The notes under the pieces: model-generated
What the model saw: only the letters and a program-made list of their open reading frames with translations
What the model was told of the DNA's origin: nothing
The model's database searches: none
Assembly: GCA_903970565.1 (NCBI GenBank)
Contig: CAJCJE010000209.1
Coordinates: 1-10,049 of the forward strand
Length of the DNA: 10,049 bases
Source of the DNA: Candidatus Melainabacteria bacterium
Lineage (GTDB): Bacteria; Actinomycetota; Actinomycetes; Mycobacteriales; Pseudonocardiaceae
Direction: 5' to 3'
Position numbers and translations under genes: made by a program
Shown: piece by piece, positions 1 through 6,521 of the stretch
Layout of the letters: the number at the start of each line of letters is the position of its first letter
Numbering within the stretch: the first letter of the stretch is position 1

Positions 1-13
1 ACCACCCGAATAG

Positions 14-36
14 CCTCCGGACGGCAGGTCCGGAGG
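14..36 (+). terminator. Hairpin, probable terminator of an upstream + strand gene
   Basis: A perfect 9-bp inverted repeat, CCTCCGGAC (14-22) and GTCCGGAGG (28-36), encloses a 5-nt loop. It starts directly after an in-frame TAG at 11-13 (codons CCA CCC GAA TAG), so it may end a + strand gene whose body lies left of the window. No U-tract follows, which is usual for high-GC actinobacterial terminators. The repeat is seen directly; the terminator role and the upstream gene are inferred. Confidence 0.5.
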
Positions 37-53
37 GGGCGCGCCAAGGGCCT

Positions 54-79
54 GCATGGGCATCAACGAGGTGCCATGC
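54..79. repeat. Bulged inverted repeat in the left intergenic region
   Basis: GCATGG (54-59) with CA (61-62) can pair with TGCCATGC (72-79), leaving one bulged G at 60 and a 9-nt loop. It lies between the first hairpin and the end of the SDR gene. No gene or known RNA family was recognised around it, and its function is unknown. Confidence 0.3.
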
Positions 80-141
80 GGACTACGCGCCTGCGGCGGC
101 ATCGGGGCCCGCCGGTCATACTGCTCGGCCACAACGAACCA

Positions 142-189
142 CCGTAACGGGTGAACCTCGGCCCTGCACCGCCAGCTCACCCTTAACGG
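142..189 (-). terminator. Imperfect inverted repeat spanning the SDR stop codon
   Basis: CCGTAACGGGTGA (142-154) and TCACCCTTAACGG (177-189) are complementary at 11 of 13 positions with a 22-nt loop. On the minus strand this structure begins at the last codons of the SDR gene (stop at 183-185) and extends past it, the right place for its terminator. The long loop and two mismatches make it weaker than the other hairpins here. Confidence 0.35.
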
Positions 190-1022
190 GAGGCAGCGTT
201 GATCCCCAGTCGCAGCACCGCGTCGAACGCGCGGTCGGACAGGACCTTGCGGAGCAGGATGGCCGGCTTGGCGCCGGCGCCGACGGCGTAGCGGGTCTTC
301 GGCCGCCGCGCACTGACCGCCCTGGCGATGGTGTCGGCGATCACCGACGGGTCGGAGGCGAGCCGGGTACCCGGCTCCGAGCTGCGGGCGAGCTGTTTGG
401 CGATGGCATCGGCCTGGTGGCTGTAGGCACTGCCGGCCGAGGACCCGCGCAGGTTCTCGGCGGCGATCGCGCCCCATTCGGTCCGGATCGAACCGGGCTC
501 GATGACCACGACGTTGATGCCGAAGGGCCTGGTCTCCACCCGCAGACAGTCGCTCAGGCCTTCCAGCGCGTACTTGGTGCTGTGGTACCAGCCGCCGAGC
601 GGCAGGTAGATCTTGCCGCCGATCGAACTGATGTTGATGATCGTGCCGCTGCGCTGGGCCCGCATGTGCGGCAGCACCAGTTGGGTCAGCGCCGCCGCGC
701 CGAACACGTTGACCTCGAACTGGGCGCGGGCCTGCGCCATCGGCACGTCCTCGACCGCGCCGTGGGCGCCGTAGCCGGCATTGTTGACCAGCACGTCGAT
801 CCGGCCCGACTCGGCGATGACGGTCTCGATGCCGGCGGCCATCGACGCGGCGTCGGTGACGTCCATCGACAGCACGTGCACGCCGTTGTCGGCAAGTTCG
901 GCCATCCGCTCCACCCGGCGCGCCGCGCCGTAGACGGTGTAGCCGAGGGAGTGCAGTTTCCGGGCGGCTGCGGCCCCGATGCCGGAGGAGGCGCCGGTGA
1001 CAAGTGCGACCTTGGTGGACAT
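183..1022 (-). CDS. SDR-family NAD(P)-dependent oxidoreductase
   Basis: A 279-residue classical short-chain dehydrogenase/reductase, a soluble Rossmann-fold enzyme that oxidises or reduces an alcohol/carbonyl pair; the substrate cannot be told. The cofactor-binding motif TGASSGIG is at residues 9-16, NNAG at 80-83, the catalytic Ser at about 133, and the YxxxK pair at Tyr146/Lys150 (YHSTK). Arg35-Arg36 after the second strand suggest NADP(H) preference, and Asp54 (MDVTD) sits at the adenine-binding position. The length is typical and the C-terminal extension resembles SDRs annotated simply as 'oxidoreductase'. The ATG is preceded on the minus strand by a GAAAGG element about 11 nt upstream, a modest ribosome binding site. 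It is transcribed divergently from the TetR gene across a 163-nt region holding repeated operator-like sites, so it is probably that regulator's main target. Family assignment is secure; the physiological role is open. Confidence 0.95.
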   Translation of the reverse strand: MSTKVALVTGASSGIGAAAARKLHSLGYTVYGAARRVERMAELADNGVHVLSMDVTDAASMAAGIETVIAESGRIDVLVNNAGYGAHGAVEDVPMAQARAQFEVNVFGAAALTQLVLPHMRAQRSGTIINISSIGGKIYLPLGGWYHSTKYALEGLSDCLRVETRPFGINVVVIEPGSIRTEWGAIAAENLRGSSAGSAYSHQADAIAKQLARSSEPGTRLASDPSVIADTIARAVSARRPKTRYAVGAGAKPAILLRKVLSDRAFDAVLRLGINAASR

Positions 1023-1065
1023 GTCGTTGCCGACCTTTCGTCTGAGGACTGCGTCCGGAGGAACC

Positions 1066-1079
1066 TGAACCTACGTTCA
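1066..1079. promoter_or_regulatory. Operator-like palindrome 1 (TGAAC-N4-GTTCA)
   Basis: Perfect inverted repeat TGAAC ctac GTTCA, 44 nt upstream of the SDR start codon. Perfect palindromes of this size between a TetR gene and its divergent neighbour are the usual TetR operators. It is the best match of three related sites in this region. Repressor binding is inferred, not shown. Confidence 0.6.
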
Positions 1080-1090
1080 TTATTATCATG
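1080..1090. promoter_or_regulatory. AT-rich core of the divergent SDR/tetR promoter region
   Basis: The run TTATTATCAT (1080-1089) is strikingly AT-rich for this DNA. On the + strand TATTAT (1081-1086) fits a -10 element at 5 of 6 positions. On the minus strand CATGAT (1085-1090) with TTGCAC (1108-1113) at 17-bp spacing is a possible promoter for the SDR gene. No good + strand -35 was found. It is flanked by operator-like sites 1 and 2, so bound repressor would block it. Confidence 0.4.
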
Positions 1091-1102
1091 AGCACTGGTT
1101 CA
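1089..1102. promoter_or_regulatory. Operator-like palindrome 2 (TGAGC-N4-GTTCA)
   Basis: TGAGC actg GTTCA differs from site 1 by one base in one half-site. Its centre lies 23 bp from that of site 1, close to two helical turns. An AT-rich stretch (about 1080-1088), rare in this GC-rich DNA and a likely -10 area for one or both divergent promoters, lies between sites 1 and 2. Confidence 0.55.
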
Positions 1103-1149
1103 TCTTCGTGCAACCCCAGTTCGACGCAAGGAGACCGGCGTCACGAAAA

Positions 1150-1163
1150 TGAACTATGCTTCA
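1150..1163. promoter_or_regulatory. Operator-like palindrome 3 (TGAAC-N4-CTTCA)
   Basis: TGAAC tatg CTTCA matches the same 5-4-5 layout with one mismatch. It lies 22 bp before the chosen TetR start codon and covers the alternative upstream ATG at 1156, which suggests this stretch is control DNA rather than coding sequence. It is weaker than sites 1 and 2 and could be chance. Confidence 0.35.
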
Positions 1164-1185
1164 CCTTGATTGGATCGGAGGAGCT

Positions 1186-1779
1186 ATGGCCGACACCCGG
1201 CCGTTGCGCGCCGACGCGCTGCGCAACCGCGAGAAGATCCTGGACGCCGCGCGCGCGCAGATCACCCGGTACGGCATCGACGTGCCGATGGATGACATCG
1301 CCGAGGCCGCCGGGGTCGCGGTGGGCACCCTCTACCGGCACTACCCCACCAAGACAGCGCTGGTCGGCGCGGTGCTCGCCGAGCACTTCGACCGGATGGC
1401 CGACGAGGTCGAGGCCGCCGACGCCCGCGTCGCCGCCGGCGCGAAGGCGATGACCGAGCTGACCGAACTGATCACCCGCACCATCAGGGTGGCCGCCCGC
1501 GATCACGCGATGAAGGCGGCCACGCAGGGTTTCGGCACCGAGGAGTACACCCGAGGGCCGGAGGAACGCGGCATGACCGCGATGCACCGGCTGATCAGCG
1601 TGGCCAAGGCCGACGGCGAACTGCATCCGGACGTCACGGTCGAGGACTTCATGCTGCTGCTGTCGACCGTGCCGCTGGAGGCCACCGACGAGGTCCGCGA
1701 ACGCTGGCTGACCCTGGTGCTGCCCGGTTTCACCACCGCCGCCCGCCCCATCGGCCGGTCCGGTCCGGCTCTACGGTGA
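1186..1779 (+). CDS. TetR/AcrR-family transcriptional regulator
   Basis: A 197-residue one-component repressor. The N-terminal DNA-binding domain (about residues 14-60) carries the helix-turn-helix in MDDIAEAAGVAVGTLYRHYPTK (35-56), with the typical GTLYRHYPTK recognition-helix ending. The C-terminal part is the variable ligand-binding and dimerisation domain, so no ligand can be named. I chose the ATG at 1186 because GGAGGAG (1177-1183) lies just before it. An in-frame ATG at 1156 would add ten residues (MLHLDWIGGA) unlike the family and would start inside an operator-like palindrome. The stop is 4 nt before the GTG of the yjbQ-like gene, so translation is probably coupled. Three TGAAC-N4-GTTCA-type repeats upstream suggest control of itself and of the divergent SDR gene. 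Family assignment is certain; the targets are inferred from position. Confidence 0.95.
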   Translation: MADTRPLRADALRNREKILDAARAQITRYGIDVPMDDIAEAAGVAVGTLYRHYPTKTALVGAVLAEHFDRMADEVEAADARVAAGAKAMTELTELITRTIRVAARDHAMKAATQGFGTEEYTRGPEERGMTAMHRLISVAKADGELHPDVTVEDFMLLLSTVPLEATDEVRERWLTLVLPGFTTAARPIGRSGPALR

Positions 1780-1783
1780 ACAC

Positions 1784-2197
1784 GTGCACAGCAAGGAGAT
1801 CCAGATCCGCACCGGCTCGGCCGAGGTGGTCCACGACCTGACCGGCGACTGCGAGCGGTTCGTGGCCGAGGCGCCGGGAGTCGCCGAGGGACTGCTGCAT
1901 CTGTGGGTGCCGCACGCGACCGCCGGCCTGGCCATCCTGGAGACCGGCGCCGGCAGCGACGAGGACCTGCTCCACGCGCTGCGCGAACTGCTCCCGGCGG
2001 ACAACCGCTGGCGCCACCGGCACGGTTCGCCCGGCCACGGCCGCGATCACGTACTGCCGGCCCTGTTGCCGCCGTATGCCACGGTGCCGGTGATCGGCGG
2101 GGTGCTGACGCTGGGCACCTGGCAGTCGATCTGCCTCGTCGACACCAATGTGGACAATCCGGTGCGCCGGGTCCGACTGAGCCTGCTGGCCGGTTGA
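1784..2197 (+). CDS. YjbQ/UPF0047-family protein (secondary thiamine-phosphate synthase family)
   Basis: A 137-residue single-domain soluble protein, the usual length for the family. Recognisable blocks are HATAGLAILE (44-53), the histidine- and glycine-rich stretch RHRHGSPGHGRDH (77-89) and VPVIGGVLTLGTWQSICLVD (101-120), all hallmarks of UPF0047. Members such as E. coli YjbQ have weak thiamine-phosphate synthase activity, hence the database name, but the physiological role is unsettled; nothing here points to a thiamine pathway. The start is a GTG 4 nt after the TetR stop, with GGTGA overlapping the end of that gene as a likely ribosome binding site. A PfpI-like gene begins 14 nt after its stop, so the three probably form one transcript. 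The conserved His/Asp residues suggest metal binding, but this is inferred. Confidence 0.92.
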   Translation: MHSKEIQIRTGSAEVVHDLTGDCERFVAEAPGVAEGLLHLWVPHATAGLAILETGAGSDEDLLHALRELLPADNRWRHRHGSPGHGRDHVLPALLPPYATVPVIGGVLTLGTWQSICLVDTNVDNPVRRVRLSLLAG

Positions 2198-2211
2198 GGG
2201 GGGCACGAGGA

Positions 2212-2987
2212 ATGAAGATCCTGCTGCCGCTGCCCGACCGGGATTTCGACACCACCGAGGTCGCGGTGCCCTGGCAGGTGCTGACCCGGTCGGGCCACCA
2301 GGTCGTGTTCGCCACCGAACGCGGCGGGCAACCGCCGGCCTGCGATCCGCTGCTGCTGACCGGCGTGGTGTTCGGCCAGTTGGGCGCCGGGCAGCCCGCC
2401 GTCGCCGACTACCGCGAGCTGACCGCCTCGGCCGAGTTCCGCGCACCGATCGCCTGGTCGGCGGTGACCCCTCGGACTACGACGGGCTGATCCTGCCCGG
2501 CGGACACGCGCCGGGAATGCGCCAGTACCTCTCCTCCGCCTCCCTGCGGGAGTGGGTCGCCGCGTTCTGGCAGCTGGCCAGGCCGGTCGGCGCGATCTGC
2601 CACGGTGTGCTCGTCCTGGCCAGGACCATCGACCCCGCCACCGGCGGGAGCGTGCTCGCCGACCGGCGCACCACCTGCCTGCCCAAGTACCTGGAGCGCG
2701 GCGCCTACTTCGCCACCGCCTGGCGCCGGGGCCGCTACTACCGCACCTATCCCTCCTACGTGCAGGACGAGGTGGTGGCCGCGCTGGCGGCGCCGGAGCA
2801 GTTCGTCCGTGGCGAGCGCACGCTCACCCGTGGCACCGAAACCGACGACACGCACGCCTTCACCGTCCGCGACCGCAACTACCTCTCCGCGCGCTGGCCG
2901 GGCGACGCCTACCTGTTCTCCCGCCGGTTCCACGAACTGCTCGTCGCGGCGGCCCAGGACCGCAACACCACCGCGGACCAGGACTGA
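2212..2987 (+). pseudogene. DJ-1/PfpI-family (type 1 glutamine amidotransferase-like) gene interrupted by a frameshift
   Basis: Two adjoining reading frames together encode one DJ-1/PfpI-fold protein. The first runs from ATG 2212 and reads MKILLPLPDRDFDTTEVAVPW... as far as about residue 85, then ends at a TGA (2488-2490). The second, shifted by one base, continues DPSDYDGLILPGGHAPGMRQYL to the stop at 2985-2987. Restoring one base near 2466 (reading GTG GAC instead of GTG ACC) gives a continuous 258-residue protein with the conserved Glu16, the LPGGH turn (95-99) and the nucleophile elbow GAICHG with Cys130-His131. Relatives include glyoxalase III/deglycase-like and protease-like proteins, so the activity cannot be named. 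It follows the yjbQ-like gene by 14 nt with GAGG just before the ATG. Both halves keep normal codon bias, so the change is recent or a sequencing error. Without correction the 92-residue product lacks the active site. Confidence 0.85.
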
Positions 2988-3034
2988 CACCGCGCCCCGA
3001 GGACCCCGCGCTACCCCGAAGGAGTGCTCGATCC

Positions 3035-3052
3035 GGGCCGCTCCAGCGGTCC
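3035..3052 (+). terminator. Short hairpin after the PfpI-like gene
   Basis: GGGCCGC (3035-3041) pairs with GCGGTCC (3046-3052), including one G-T pair, around a TCCA loop. It lies in the 92-nt gap between the PfpI-like stop and the next gene and could end the tetR-yjbQ-pfpI transcript. There is no T-run. Confidence 0.35.
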
Positions 3053-3065
3053 ACGCAGGTCACGG

Positions 3066-3071
3066 TAGCCT
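3066..3071 (+). promoter_or_regulatory. -10 element for a leaderless transcript (TAGCCT)
   Basis: TAGCCT fits the actinobacterial TANNNT -10 pattern and ends 8 nt before the GTG at 3080. That spacing would place the transcription start at or almost on the start codon. No ribosome binding site is seen before this GTG, which agrees with leaderless initiation. No convincing -35 is present. Confidence 0.45.
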
Positions 3072-3079
3072 CCGACAGT

Positions 3080-3868
3080 GTGTCCTCGCTGCCGTCCATC
3101 GGGTCCTCCGCGACCCCGAGCGGGGACTATCCGACCGAGCCCGGCCAGGGCGGACTGCCCTCTCGAGGGCGGCGCCGACTCGGCGTGATCCTGGTGATCA
3201 TCGGTCTGCTCAGCCTGGTGACCGGCGCGGTGTCGCTGGCCGCCCGACATGCCGGTAACCAGCAGGTCACCGGGCAGCCGGTGGTCGACGGCCCACCCTC
3301 GCCGGGCCCGCACCCGGACTGGACGACGCTGTTCAACCCGACCAGCGGCCTGAGCTACCAGATGCCCTCGACGGGTTGGCACACCCAGGACACGGCCGGC
3401 CAACTCGGCCAGGTGCAACTGAGCCAGGGCGGCTACTTCAACCCCTACACCTGCGGAAACCCGGCCAAGGGCTATCAGCGCGGCGCGCTGGGCAGCGGTT
3501 CGGCGCCCAAGGCCGACCCCACCGTGCTGGCCACCACGCTCGCCACCACCGCCGCGACGAACTACTACACGCCGCCCGGCAGCACGGCCTCGCCGATGCT
3601 GACGGTCAGCGGCCCGGAACCGGTGCAGCGCACCCTGCCCGACGGCGACACGGTCGACGGCATCCAGGTCGAGGCCATCGCCGACCAGCAGACCGATCCC
3701 TGCCTGGCCAGCGAGGGCGAGGTCCTGGTGCTCGTGCTCGCCCTGCCCGACCGGGACGCGGTGCTGGTCGTCAACGGCGACACCGAGGGCGGTCCGGCGA
3801 CACCGCCGCCGGCCACCGCCGATGACCTCCAGGCGATTCTGGACACAGCCACCCCCACCGGCCACTGA
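3080..3868 (+). CDS. Single-pass membrane protein of unknown function
   Basis: A 262-residue protein whose family I do not recognise. Residues 1-30 are rich in Ser, Pro and Gly and probably disordered in the cytoplasm. Arg31-Arg33 precede one hydrophobic helix (about 34-54, LGVILVIIGLLSLVTGAVSLA), after which a roughly 200-residue domain would lie outside the cell (type II anchor). Two cysteines, Cys125 (YTCGN) and Cys208 (DPCLAS), are the only ones and may form a disulfide in the extracytoplasmic domain. That domain opens with FNPTSGLSYQMPSTGW, similar in style to actinobacterial secreted or membrane-anchored domains of unknown function. It is not a lipoprotein: no lipobox cysteine follows the helix. 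The GTG at 3080 was chosen because no ATG or GTG lies closer to the helix in a better context and a -10-like TAGCCT precedes it. A HAD phosphatase gene follows after 20 nt. Confidence 0.8.
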   Translation: MSSLPSIGSSATPSGDYPTEPGQGGLPSRGRRRLGVILVIIGLLSLVTGAVSLAARHAGNQQVTGQPVVDGPPSPGPHPDWTTLFNPTSGLSYQMPSTGWHTQDTAGQLGQVQLSQGGYFNPYTCGNPAKGYQRGALGSGSAPKADPTVLATTLATTAATNYYTPPGSTASPMLTVSGPEPVQRTLPDGDTVDGIQVEAIADQQTDPCLASEGEVLVLVLALPDRDAVLVVNGDTEGGPATPPPATADDLQAILDTATPTGH

Positions 3869-3876
3869 CCGGCTGC

Positions 3877-3882
3877 CAGGAT
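3877..3882 (+). promoter_or_regulatory. -10 element for a leaderless transcript (CAGGAT)
   Basis: CAGGAT resembles the NANNNT/TAGGAT type of actinobacterial -10 and ends 6 nt before the GTG at 3889. No ribosome binding site precedes that GTG. It implies that the HAD gene has its own leaderless transcript in addition to possible read-through from the membrane-protein gene. Confidence 0.4.
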
Positions 3883-3888
3883 GAACCG

Positions 3889-4596
3889 GTGGCCAGCGCC
3901 AACCCGATGCGGGCACTCGTACTCTGGGACATCGACCTCACCCTGCTCGACCTGCGCCGGATCGGCGCGACCTGGTTGCAGGACGCGCTGACCGAGGTCA
4001 CCGGGCGCACCCCGGTCGAGGTGCCCTCCTTCGCCGGCCGCACGGATCGCTGGATCACCGCCGAGATGCTGCGCAGGCTCGGCGTCGCCGCCACCGACGA
4101 GCTGGTCGAGGAGGTGCAGCGGGCCGCCGTGCTGATCGCCGCGGGGCACCGGGACCGGATCGCCGCAGCCGGTATCGAACTGCCCGGCGCCACCGCCGCG
4201 CTGCGGGCGATCGACGCGCTGCCCGACGTGGCGCAGAGCCTGGTCACCGGGAACCTGCGGCCGATCGCCCACTACAAGGTCGCCGCGTTCGGGCTGGACG
4301 CCTATCTGGACCTGGACATCGGCGGCTACGGGGCGGTGTCGGAGCTGCGTGCCGACCTGCTCGGCGACGCGCTGGCCAGGGCGGCGGCCAAACACGGCGG
4401 CGGGTTCGCGCCGCGGTCCGTGCTCGTCATCGGCGACACCCCGCACGACATCGAGGCCGCGCTGGCCCACGACACCCGCGCGATCGGCGTCAGCACCGGC
4501 CGCTACAGCGCGGCCGAACTCCACGCGGCCGGCGCGCACACCGTGCTGCCCGACCTGGCCGACACCGAGGCCGTTCTCGCCCTGGTCAACCCGTGA
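3889..4596 (+). CDS. HAD-superfamily hydrolase (phosphoglycolate phosphatase-like)
   Basis: A 235-residue soluble phosphatase-type HAD enzyme with all four motifs. Motif I is DIDLT (Asp14 nucleophile, Asp16 acid/base), motif II is the Thr of SLVTGN (120), motif III is Lys130 in HYKVAAFGL, and motif IV is GDTPHD (182-187, Mg-binding Asp183 and Asp187). The helical cap domain lies between motifs I and II (about 22-105) and contains FAGRTD, typical of the phosphoglycolate phosphatase/beta-phosphoglucomutase branch. The reaction is probably Mg-dependent hydrolysis of a small phosphate monoester; the substrate is not predictable. The start is GTG 3889, or possibly ATG 3907, which would keep motif I but shorten the N-terminus by six residues. 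A CAGGAT -10-like sequence 6 nt upstream and the lack of a ribosome binding site support GTG 3889 as leaderless. It converges on proS across a strong hairpin. Confidence 0.92.
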   Translation: MASANPMRALVLWDIDLTLLDLRRIGATWLQDALTEVTGRTPVEVPSFAGRTDRWITAEMLRRLGVAATDELVEEVQRAAVLIAAGHRDRIAAAGIELPGATAALRAIDALPDVAQSLVTGNLRPIAHYKVAAFGLDAYLDLDIGGYGAVSELRADLLGDALARAAAKHGGGFAPRSVLVIGDTPHDIEAALAHDTRAIGVSTGRYSAAELHAAGAHTVLPDLADTEAVLALVNP

Positions 4597-4604
4597 CCTC
4601 CAGC

Positions 4605-4638
4605 GGCGCGCACCGTGCCGGCCGACACGGTGCGCGCC
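4605..4638. terminator. Strong bidirectional terminator hairpin between the HAD gene and proS
   Basis: A perfect 13-bp stem (4605-4617 with 4626-4638, core GCGCGCACCGTG/CACGGTGCGCGC) with an 8-nt loop sits between two convergent genes, 8 nt after the HAD stop and 12 nt from the proS stop. Being symmetrical, it can act on both transcripts. There is no T-tract, as is common in actinobacteria. Confidence 0.8.
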
Positions 4639-4650
4639 CGGGGTGCATGC

Positions 4651-6399
4651 TCAGGAGTTGACCAGTCCGACCAGGTGCGCGACGACCTCGTCGACCGGGA
4701 CATCGGCCCGTTCGCCGCTGGCCCGGTCCTTGACCTCGACAACGCCGTTGGCCAGGCCCCGGCCGACGACCACGATGGTCGGCACCCCGACGAGTTCGGC
4801 GTCGGCGAACTTCACCCCCGGACTGACCGTCCGGTCGTCCAGGATCACCTGGACGCCGGCCGCGTCGAGTTCCGCCGCGAGCCGCTCGGCGCCCGCGCGG
4901 ACGGTGTCGTCCTTGCCCGCGATCACCAGGTGCACGTCGGCGGGCGCGACCGCGCGCGGCCAGATCAGGCCACGAGCGTCGTTGGACTGCTCGGCGATGA
5001 CCGCGACCAGGCGCGAGACACCGACGCCGTAGGAGCCCATCGTGATCCGGATCGGTTTGCTGTCCGGGCCGAGCGCGTCGAGGCCGAATGCGTCGGCGTA
5101 CTTGCGGCCCAACTGGAAGATGTGCCCGATCTCGATCCCGCGCGCGGCGACCAGGGTGCCGTTGCCGTCCGGCGAGGCGTCGCCCTCGCGCACCTCGGCG
5201 GCCTCGATGGTGCCGTCCGGGGTGAAGTCCCGGCCACAGACCAGGTCGACGACGTGGTGGTCGGCCTTGTCCGCGCCGGTCACCCACGCGGAGCCGGTGA
5301 CGACCCGTGGGTCGACCAGGTAGCGGACCCCGTTGGCGGCCAGCGCGCCCGGTCCGATGTAGCCCTTCACCAGGAAGCTGTTCGCGGCGAAGTCGGCCTC
5401 CTCCAGCAGCGCGACCTCGGCGGGCTCCAGCGCGGCCTCCAGCCGCTTCAGGTCGACCTCGCGGTCGCCGGGCAGGCCGACGGCCAGCAGCGTGGTGTCC
5501 TTCGCGCCGGGCTGGCGAACCTTCAGCAGCACGTTCTTCAGGGTGTCGGCGGCGGTGAAGGTGCGGCCCAGCCGCGCCGTGTTGAGGAAGTCGACGAGAC
5601 CGGCGATGGTCGGTGTTCCTGGCGTGTGGTGCACCTGCGCATCGGGTTTGTCCGAAGTGGACTGTGCAGGCGGCGCGGGGGTGATCACGGCCTCGACATT
5701 GGCCGCGTAGTCGGAATCGGTGCTGCGGACGAAGGTGTCCTCACCGTGCTCGGCCTCGGCCAGGAACTCCTCGGACGCCGAGCCGCCCATCGCGCCGGAC
5801 ATCGCGGACACGATCACGTACTTCAGACCGAGCCGGTCGAAGATCCTGATGTAGGTGTCCCGGTGCGCCGCATAGGATCGAGCAAGGCCCTCGTCGTCGA
5901 GGTCGAAGGAGTAGGAGTCCTTCATCAGGAACTCCCGCCCGCGCAGGATGCCGGCACGGGGCCGCGCCTCGTCCCGGTACTTGGTCTGCACCTGGTACAG
6001 GGTGACCGGGAAGTCCTTGTAGGAGCTGTACTCCCCCTTCACGGTGAGCGCGAACAGCTCCTCGTGGGTGGGGCCGAGCAGATAGTCCGCGCCCTTGCGG
6101 TCCTTGAGCCGGAAGATGTTCGGGCCGTACTCGGTCCACCGGCCGGTGACCTCGTAGGGCTCGCGGGGCAGCAGCGCGGGGAACTGGATCTCCTGGGCGC
6201 CCATCGCGTCCATCTCCTCGCGCACCACCCGCTCGACGTTGCGCAGCACCCGCAGTCCGAGCGGCAGCCAGGAGAACCCGCCGGGCGCGACGCGACGGAC
6301 GTAACCGGCACGGACCAGCAGCCGGTGGCTGGGTACCTCCGCATCGGCCGGGTCCTCGCGCAGGGTGCGCAGGAACAGCGACGACATCCTGGTGATCAC
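4651..6399 (-). CDS. proS: Prolyl-tRNA synthetase (bacterial type, with editing domain)
   Basis: A 582-residue class II aminoacyl-tRNA synthetase that activates proline with ATP and charges tRNA-Pro in the cytoplasm. Motif 1 lies around [16 protein letters not shown] (37-52), motif 2 is [21 protein letters not shown] (141-161), and motif 3 is in [12 protein letters not shown] (455-466). The inserted YbaK-like domain, which removes misactivated alanine, occupies roughly 225-400 and includes TLKNVLLK and [10 protein letters not shown]-terminal anticodon-binding domain (about 485-582) begins at [11 protein letters not shown] and includes [20 protein letters not shown]. Length and domain order match the bacterial ProS form. 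The start is a GTG ([10 protein letters not shown]...), with AGGAG 9 nt upstream on the minus strand (6409-6413); the later ATG at codon 5 is too far from that site. It is a single gene, divergent from yaaA and convergent with the HAD gene. No oddity was seen. Confidence 0.98.
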   Translation of the reverse strand: MITRMSSLFLRTLREDPADAEVPSHRLLVRAGYVRRVAPGGFSWLPLGLRVLRNVERVVREEMDAMGAQEIQFPALLPREPYEVTGRWTEYGPNIFRLKDRKGADYLLGPTHEELFALTVKGEYSSYKDFPVTLYQVQTKYRDEARPRAGILRGREFLMKDSYSFDLDDEGLARSYAAHRDTYIRIFDRLGLKYVIVSAMSGAMGGSASEEFLAEAEHGEDTFVRSTDSDYAANVEAVITPAPPAQSTSDKPDAQVHHTPGTPTIAGLVDFLNTARLGRTFTAADTLKNVLLKVRQPGAKDTTLLAVGLPGDREVDLKRLEAALEPAEVALLEEADFAANSFLVKGYIGPGALAANGVRYLVDPRVVTGSAWVTGADKADHHVVDLVCGRDFTPDGTIEAAEVREGDASPDGNGTLVAARGIEIGHIFQLGRKYADAFGLDALGPDSKPIRITMGSYGVGVSRLVAVIAEQSNDARGLIWPRAVAPADVHLVIAGKDDTVRAGAERLAAELDAAGVQVILDDRTVSPGVKFADAELVGVPTIVVVGRGLANGVVEVKDRASGERADVPVDEVVAHLVGLVNS

Positions 6400-6451
6400 G
6401 GCAAATCGCTCCTAGCACGGCGACGGCGGGCCCTGGGTGGTACATGGGCGG

Positions 6452-6457
6452 TGTCAA
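6452..6457 (-). promoter_or_regulatory. Perfect -35-like hexamer (TTGACA) upstream of proS
   Basis: Read on the minus strand this is TTGACA, an exact sigma70-type -35, 53 nt upstream of the proS start. No acceptable -10 lies 16-18 nt further on. A second minus-strand option has a -10-like TACCCT overlapping the region just before it. The hexamer is seen; its use as the proS promoter is uncertain. Confidence 0.3.
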
Positions 6458-6509
6458 AAGGGTAGTCACCGATCCCCTGCCTGCTCCAACGGGTTATCGG
6501 GGTCCTGGT

Positions 6510-6515
6510 TAATCT
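6510..6515 (+). promoter_or_regulatory. -10 element for leaderless yaaA transcript (TAATCT)
   Basis: TAATCT matches TANNNT and ends 6 nt before the yaaA GTG at 6522, the standard distance from a -10 to a transcription start at the first base of the start codon. There is no ribosome binding site in between. Confidence 0.55.
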
Positions 6516-6521
6516 CGGGTC

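Noticed and set aside
1..13. Possible C-terminal end of a + strand gene (CCA CCC GAA TAG)
   Set aside because: Only three codons are visible. The hairpin right after the TAG makes it plausible, but a coding feature cannot be supported from so little sequence.
1156..1185. Upstream ATG giving a longer TetR protein
   Set aside because: GGAGGAG directly precedes ATG 1186, the extra ten residues do not look like the family, and the upstream ATG lies inside an operator-like palindrome.
2466..2490. Programmed frameshift explanation for the PfpI-like gene
   Set aside because: No slippery heptamer, internal Shine-Dalgarno at the right spacing or strong downstream pseudoknot was seen. A missing base is simpler.
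3011..3916. 301-codon open frame on the minus strand across the membrane-protein gene
   Set aside because: GC-driven shadow: no motifs and no ribosome binding site, and it overlaps genes supported on the other strand.
4615..6465. 616-codon open frame on the + strand opposite proS
   Set aside because: It is the antisense shadow of a clear prolyl-tRNA synthetase in high-GC DNA. The translation is Arg/Gly/Val/Asp-rich with no recognisable domain, and there is no good start context.
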